A program made the position numbers and the translations under genes. Below the pieces are notes generated by a model that did not search any database, was not told the DNA's origin, and was given only the letters and a program-made list of their open reading frames with translations. This document shows positions 61,034 through 64,000 of a stretch of DNA of 64,000 nucleotides, piece by piece; position 1 is the first letter of the stretch, and the number at the start of each line of letters is the position of its first letter. Source of the stretch: Nocardia cyriacigeorgica GUH-2 (lineage in GTDB: Bacteria; Actinomycetota; Actinomycetes; Mycobacteriales; Mycobacteriaceae); NCBI RefSeq assembly GCF_000284035.1, contig NC_016887.1, positions 4,898,001 to 4,962,000 of the forward strand. Direction: 5' to 3'.

Positions 61034-61121
61034 CCGGAACTGTCTCCCTCCAGGCTCGTGAGCGTTGACAACTCCCCGGCCTCGCGGGCTATTCCGGACC
61101 CGGCGTGCCACGATGGCAATC

Positions 61122-61619
61122 ATGTCGCAGCCGCGCACCATCATGGCCGAACCGGCCTGGCGTCCCAGCCCGAAGGCGAAACTGCTGTGGACCCTGCAAT
61201 CGGTGCTGGGCTGGCTCATTCCGCTGGTCGGGCTGCTGATCTGGGCGGCCTTCGACGCGGGCAATCGGTCCCTGCAAGGCACGGCGACGGTGATCGTGCT
61301 GGTGGTGGCGGCCGTCAGCATCGGTGTGGTGCCGTGGTGGCGCTACCGGGTGCACCGGTGGGAGGTCACCGATCAGGCGGTGTACACGCGGGTGGGCTGG
61401 CTGACCCAGGAGAGCCGGGTCGCGCCGATCTCGCGCATCCAGACCGTCGACACCGAGCGTGGTCCGTTGGAGCGGCTGCTGGGGCTGGCGACGGTCACCG
61501 TCACCACGGCGTCGTCGGCGGGGGCGGTGGAGATCAGCGGGCTCGAACTGCCGGTGGCCGAGCAGACGGTCACCAGGCTGACCGAGATCGCGGCGCTGCA
61601 CCGCGGAGACGCGACATGA
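61122..61619 (+). CDS. PH-domain (bPH2) membrane protein, first of pair
   Basis: In this 165-aa protein two membrane helices (about 22-42 and 50-70) precede one bacterial PH domain: WRYRVHRWEVTDQAVYTRVGWLTQESRVAPISRIQTVD, typical YdbS/YdbT-like. The stop overlaps the next gene as ATGA. YdbS/YdbT pairs are associated with membrane-stress or toxin resistance in Bacillus. Function here is unknown, but the operon partner shows they work as a complex. ATG 61122 is used; an in-frame ATG at 61113 is possible. Confidence 0.85.
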   Translation: MSQPRTIMAEPAWRPSPKAKLLWTLQSVLGWLIPLVGLLIWAAFDAGNRSLQGTATVIVLVVAAVSIGVVPWWRYRVHRWEVTDQAVYTRVGWLTQESRVAPISRIQTVDTERGPLERLLGLATVTVTTASSAGAVEISGLELPVAEQTVTRLTEIAALHRGDAT

Positions 61620-63292
61620 GCGAACAGCCCGTTCCGGACGACGGCCACCGCGCCGCCGAGCCGCCGGAGCCGGACACCGGCCAGCCCTGGCTCCGGCTGG
61701 ACAAGCGGATGCTGCTGGTGCATCCGGTCGACGAGGTGATCCGGTTCATCCCGGTCGTGCTCGGCACCCTGATCCTCGGCACCAGTAGCGGCAATCACGG
61801 GTGGAGCGTCATCCCGCTGGTGGCGATCGTCGGGTACGCGCTGACCCGCTGGTTCACCACCACCTACCGGGTGGGCCCGACACACGTCGAGTTGCGCACC
61901 GGATTGGTGCAGCGCAAACGGCTCTCGGTGCCGCGCTCGCGGATCCGGTCGGTCGATATCGAAGCCGATCTGCTGCACCGGGTCCTCGGGCTCGCGGTGC
62001 TGGTCATCGGCACCGGCCAGCACGCCGAATCCGGAGAGAAGTTCCAGCTCAACGCCCTGGACGCGGACGTGGTGCCCGGATTGCGGACCGAACTGCTCGC
62101 CCACACCCGGGTGCCGCGGGTGGCCGCCGACGAACCGGAAGGCCCGCCCACCGCCACGCAGGCTGCCGGACAGTTCGAGGGCTCACCTCCGGACCGTGGC
62201 CGCGAGATCGGGCATTGGCGGCCGTCGTGGGTGAAGTACGCGCCGCTGTCGCTGACCGGGTTCGCCATCGTCGCGCCGATCGTCGGCCTCGGTTTCCAGT
62301 ACGGGCTCGGCGAGGTCGTCTTCCGGTCCGATGCCGTGCATTCGGTGGAGGGCCGGGGCGTGCTGCTGCTGACGCTGCTCGGTTTCGGCCTGGTGATCTC
62401 GGTGGTGCTGGTGATGAGCCTGGCGGCCTGCGCGCACTATCTGGCCACCTATTTCGGGCTGCGAGTCACCGACAACGGGACGACCCTGCACCTGCGCTAC
62501 GGGCTGTTCACCACGCGGCAGATCACCCTGGATCTGGCGCGGTTCCGCGGCGCGACCGTCAACGAGCCGCTGCTGCTGCGGCTGGCCAACGGCGCCTCCC
62601 TCGAGGCGATCATGACCGGGCAGAATCCGCGTCAGAAGATCCTGCCGCAGGCGCCGCGGACCGCGGTCGAGCACACCCTCGCGCATCTGCTGAGCCCGCA
62701 CACGTCGAAGCTGCCCAACGGTGGATCGCTGCCGGCCGCACCGTCCCGGGCGAACGGAGCGGCCGATGCGCTCCCCGCCGGCGCGGCACCCGCTCGCGTC
62801 GAGCTCGTCCAGCATGGTCGCGCGGCCCGGCGCAGGCGCTACACCCACGCGATGTGGCCGGTTCCCGTGGTGGCGGCCCCGCTGCTGCTGTTCGTCCTTG
62901 CGGGCGAACGGTTCTCGCCCTGGTGGTGGCTGCTGCCGGTCGCGCTGACGGTGATCACCGCGGCCCTGGCCGAAGACCGCTATCGCGGCCTCGGCCACGC
63001 CGTCCTACCCGCCACCGCTACCTCCCCCACCTGGCTGATCACCCGCTCCGGCTCGCTCGACCGCGACCGCGACTGCCTGGAAGCCCCCGGCATCATCGGC
63101 TGGACCGTCCGCCAAACCTTCTGGCAGCGCCGCTCCGGCCTGGCCACCGTCACCGCTGCCACCGCCGCAGGCAAGAAGCGCTACCACGTCGTCGACCTCC
63201 CCCTGGATCAGGCGTGGGCCCTCATCGAGGCGGTGACACCGGGGCGGCTGGGTGAGCGGTCGAGTGCGGCCGACCACGCCACCCATTCGTGA
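61616..63292 (+). CDS. multi-PH-domain (YdbT-like) membrane protein
   Basis: The 558-aa protein has helix pairs at about 42-75, 205-285 and 420-455. Each is followed by a PH-like module: TTYRVGPTHVELRTGLVQRKRLSVPRSRIRSVD-type (residues about 82-160), YFGLRVTDNGTTLHLRYGLFTTRQI (about 290-360), and a diverged third copy ending QRRSGLATVTAATAAGKK. It is coupled to the one-domain partner by ATGA. Linkers between modules are Pro/Ala-rich. It probably forms a hetero-oligomer at the membrane surface. Confidence 0.85.
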   Translation: MSEQPVPDDGHRAAEPPEPDTGQPWLRLDKRMLLVHPVDEVIRFIPVVLGTLILGTSSGNHGWSVIPLVAIVGYALTRWFTTTYRVGPTHVELRTGLVQRKRLSVPRSRIRSVDIEADLLHRVLGLAVLVIGTGQHAESGEKFQLNALDADVVPGLRTELLAHTRVPRVAADEPEGPPTATQAAGQFEGSPPDRGREIGHWRPSWVKYAPLSLTGFAIVAPIVGLGFQYGLGEVVFRSDAVHSVEGRGVLLLTLLGFGLVISVVLVMSLAACAHYLATYFGLRVTDNGTTLHLRYGLFTTRQITLDLARFRGATVNEPLLLRLANGASLEAIMTGQNPRQKILPQAPRTAVEHTLAHLLSPHTSKLPNGGSLPAAPSRANGAADALPAGAAPARVELVQHGRAARRRRYTHAMWPVPVVAAPLLLFVLAGERFSPWWWLLPVALTVITAALAEDRYRGLGHAVLPATATSPTWLITRSGSLDRDRDCLEAPGIIGWTVRQTFWQRRSGLATVTAATAAGKKRYHVVDLPLDQAWALIEAVTPGRLGERSSAADHATHS

Positions 63293-63425
63293 CGACGGAT
63301 CGCCTCGATAACGTGTCCGCCGCCCGCGATGAGGCCACCGAGCATGCCGCCGACCACCATCGCCTTCTCGACCACGTCGGAGCTCGAACGTGTTGTCGGC
63401 GCCGCCTATCGGCCGCGCCACCGGA

Positions 63426-63881
63426 TCAGCGACGCGCTGCCGGCTGCACCACTTTCGTCCGGTTGGCCTGCATATAGACGTAGATCAGCGGCGGTGTGAG
63501 ACCGAACAGCATCAGGAGCAGGGTGCGGGCGTCGCTGCCGAGGGGGACGTCGCCGCCGGGGCCGGAGCTCGCGGCGGCCAGGAAGGCCAGGGTCCAGGCG
63601 ACGATGGGCAGGAGCATGACGGCCGGGCGCGGCGAGACCGAGCGCGCGCCGAGTACCAGCAGCACGTTCACCACACCGGCGATGGGGGCCGCGATCGGGA
63701 AGGCGACGCTGCCCAGGTACAGCGGCAGGTAGAGCACTTCCAGGATCAGCGTGATCACCGCGTCGACGACGAGCGCGAGCATGATCAGCGCGCCGAGTGC
63801 GGCGTACACGGGCCGGGGCAGGCGGAGCTTGGACCGCGACGGGGCCGGCTTGCCCGCCTGGTCGTCCACGGTGGCCGTCAC
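63426..63881 (-). CDS. four-span membrane protein, unknown
   Basis: The 151-aa protein has a basic N-terminal stretch and four hydrophobic spans (about residues 27-50, 55-80, 88-106 and 120-140). It ends with a basic Arg-rich tail. The GTG start overlaps the stop of the upstream partial gene (GTGA), so they share an operon. It resembles small actinobacterial membrane proteins in the neighbourhood of fbiC and PH-domain genes, but I can assign no function. Confidence 0.7.
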   Translation of the reverse strand: MTATVDDQAGKPAPSRSKLRLPRPVYAALGALIMLALVVDAVITLILEVLYLPLYLGSVAFPIAAPIAGVVNVLLVLGARSVSPRPAVMLLPIVAWTLAFLAAASSGPGGDVPLGSDARTLLLMLFGLTPPLIYVYMQANRTKVVQPAARR

Positions 63882-64000
63882 GCGACCGGCGGGTAGCCGA
63901 GCAGCGTCAGCAGATGGCTCTGCATATCGGCGAACGCGTACAGCACCGACATGTAGAGCTCGTGCTGCTGTTGCGCGCCGGGACGCAGGCTTTCCACGAA
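63878..64000 (-). CDS. unknown protein, C-terminal 40 residues only
   Basis: The gene runs off the right edge of the window. The visible residues (FVESLRPGAQQQHELYMSVL and on to LLGYPPVA) are helical with Gln-rich and aromatic positions. They lie in frame up to a TGA that overlaps the next start codon as GTGA. No family can be named from this fragment. Confidence 0.6.
   Translation of the reverse strand, partial: FVESLRPGAQQQHELYMSVLYAFADMQSHLLTLLGYPPVA

Noticed and set aside
63293..63425. Glycine-rich minus-strand reading (VEKAMVVGGMLGG...) as a small gene or remnant
   Set aside because: No start signal, ribosome site or bounded frame; too short to support.

Overview
The window is a 64 kb chromosomal stretch of a high-GC actinomycete. 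A mycolata genus close to Nocardia is the best fit. GTG starts and 4-base ATGA/GTGA gene overlaps are frequent. Much of the gene content matches blocks known from Mycobacterium tuberculosis between fbiC (Rv1173) and corA (Rv1239c), re-ordered into a few segments. There is no rRNA, tRNA, CRISPR array, transposase or integrase that I can support. The first gene (an esterase) and the last gene (unknown) are cut by the window edges.

Layout. (1) 0-10.6 kb: esterase fragment, FadD15-type acyl-CoA ligase, a PadR repressor with an MFS exporter, and a glycine betaine/choline ABC system (proXVWZ) with a second, divergent binding lipoprotein; then CorA. (2) 10.7-17.2 kb: PHP phosphoesterase, small membrane protein, fumarate-reductase/aspartate-oxidase-like flavoprotein, malic enzyme, SUFU-domain protein, GSP17M-like membrane protein, CitE-like CoA-ester lyase. 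(3) 17.3-25 kb: MgtE-N/CBS protein, DUF1003 protein, two lytic transglycosylases, Mrp ATPase, DivIVA-like protein, Tag glycosylase, DUF3117 micro-protein, RlmA-type methyltransferase. (4) 25-36 kb: GlgA/GlgM and GlgC, an ABC exporter with its TetR, an O-methyltransferase, then the envelope-stress block sigE-rseA-htrA-tatB and an orphan HTH protein. (5) 36.3-47.3 kb: acidic membrane-anchored protein, gpgS-folP2, an inserted three-gene cassette, fadD6, two LOG-family genes, dapE and dapD. (6) 47.4-64 kb: Ser/Thr kinase plus lipoprotein, FadD36-type ligase, two MpaB-like proteins around a TetR gene, proline catabolism (putB-pruA), dapC-fdxC, fbiC (F420 precursor), two PH-domain membrane proteins and two small genes at the edge.

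The genes support osmolyte import, Mg2+ handling, lysine/DAP synthesis (dapC, dapD, dapE), alpha-glucan and methylglucose lipopolysaccharide precursors (glgC, glgM, gpgS), F420 synthesis, lipid activation, wall remodelling and envelope stress control.

The best candidate for something undescribed is the cassette at about 39.05-41.64 kb. It holds three translationally coupled genes: a Gly-rich EspC-like protein, a 524-aa protein with a WXG-like helical N-terminus and a papain-like Gln/Cys/His/Asn C-terminus, and a small helical protein that may be its immunity partner. It lies between fadD6 and a diverged orphan copy of the last 57 codons of a fadD6-like gene beside folP2, which looks like an insertion scar. 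Second is a TetR regulon in which two 27-bp operators with identical outer half sites precede two paralogous MpaB-like oxygenase genes that also share a gene-conversion tract.
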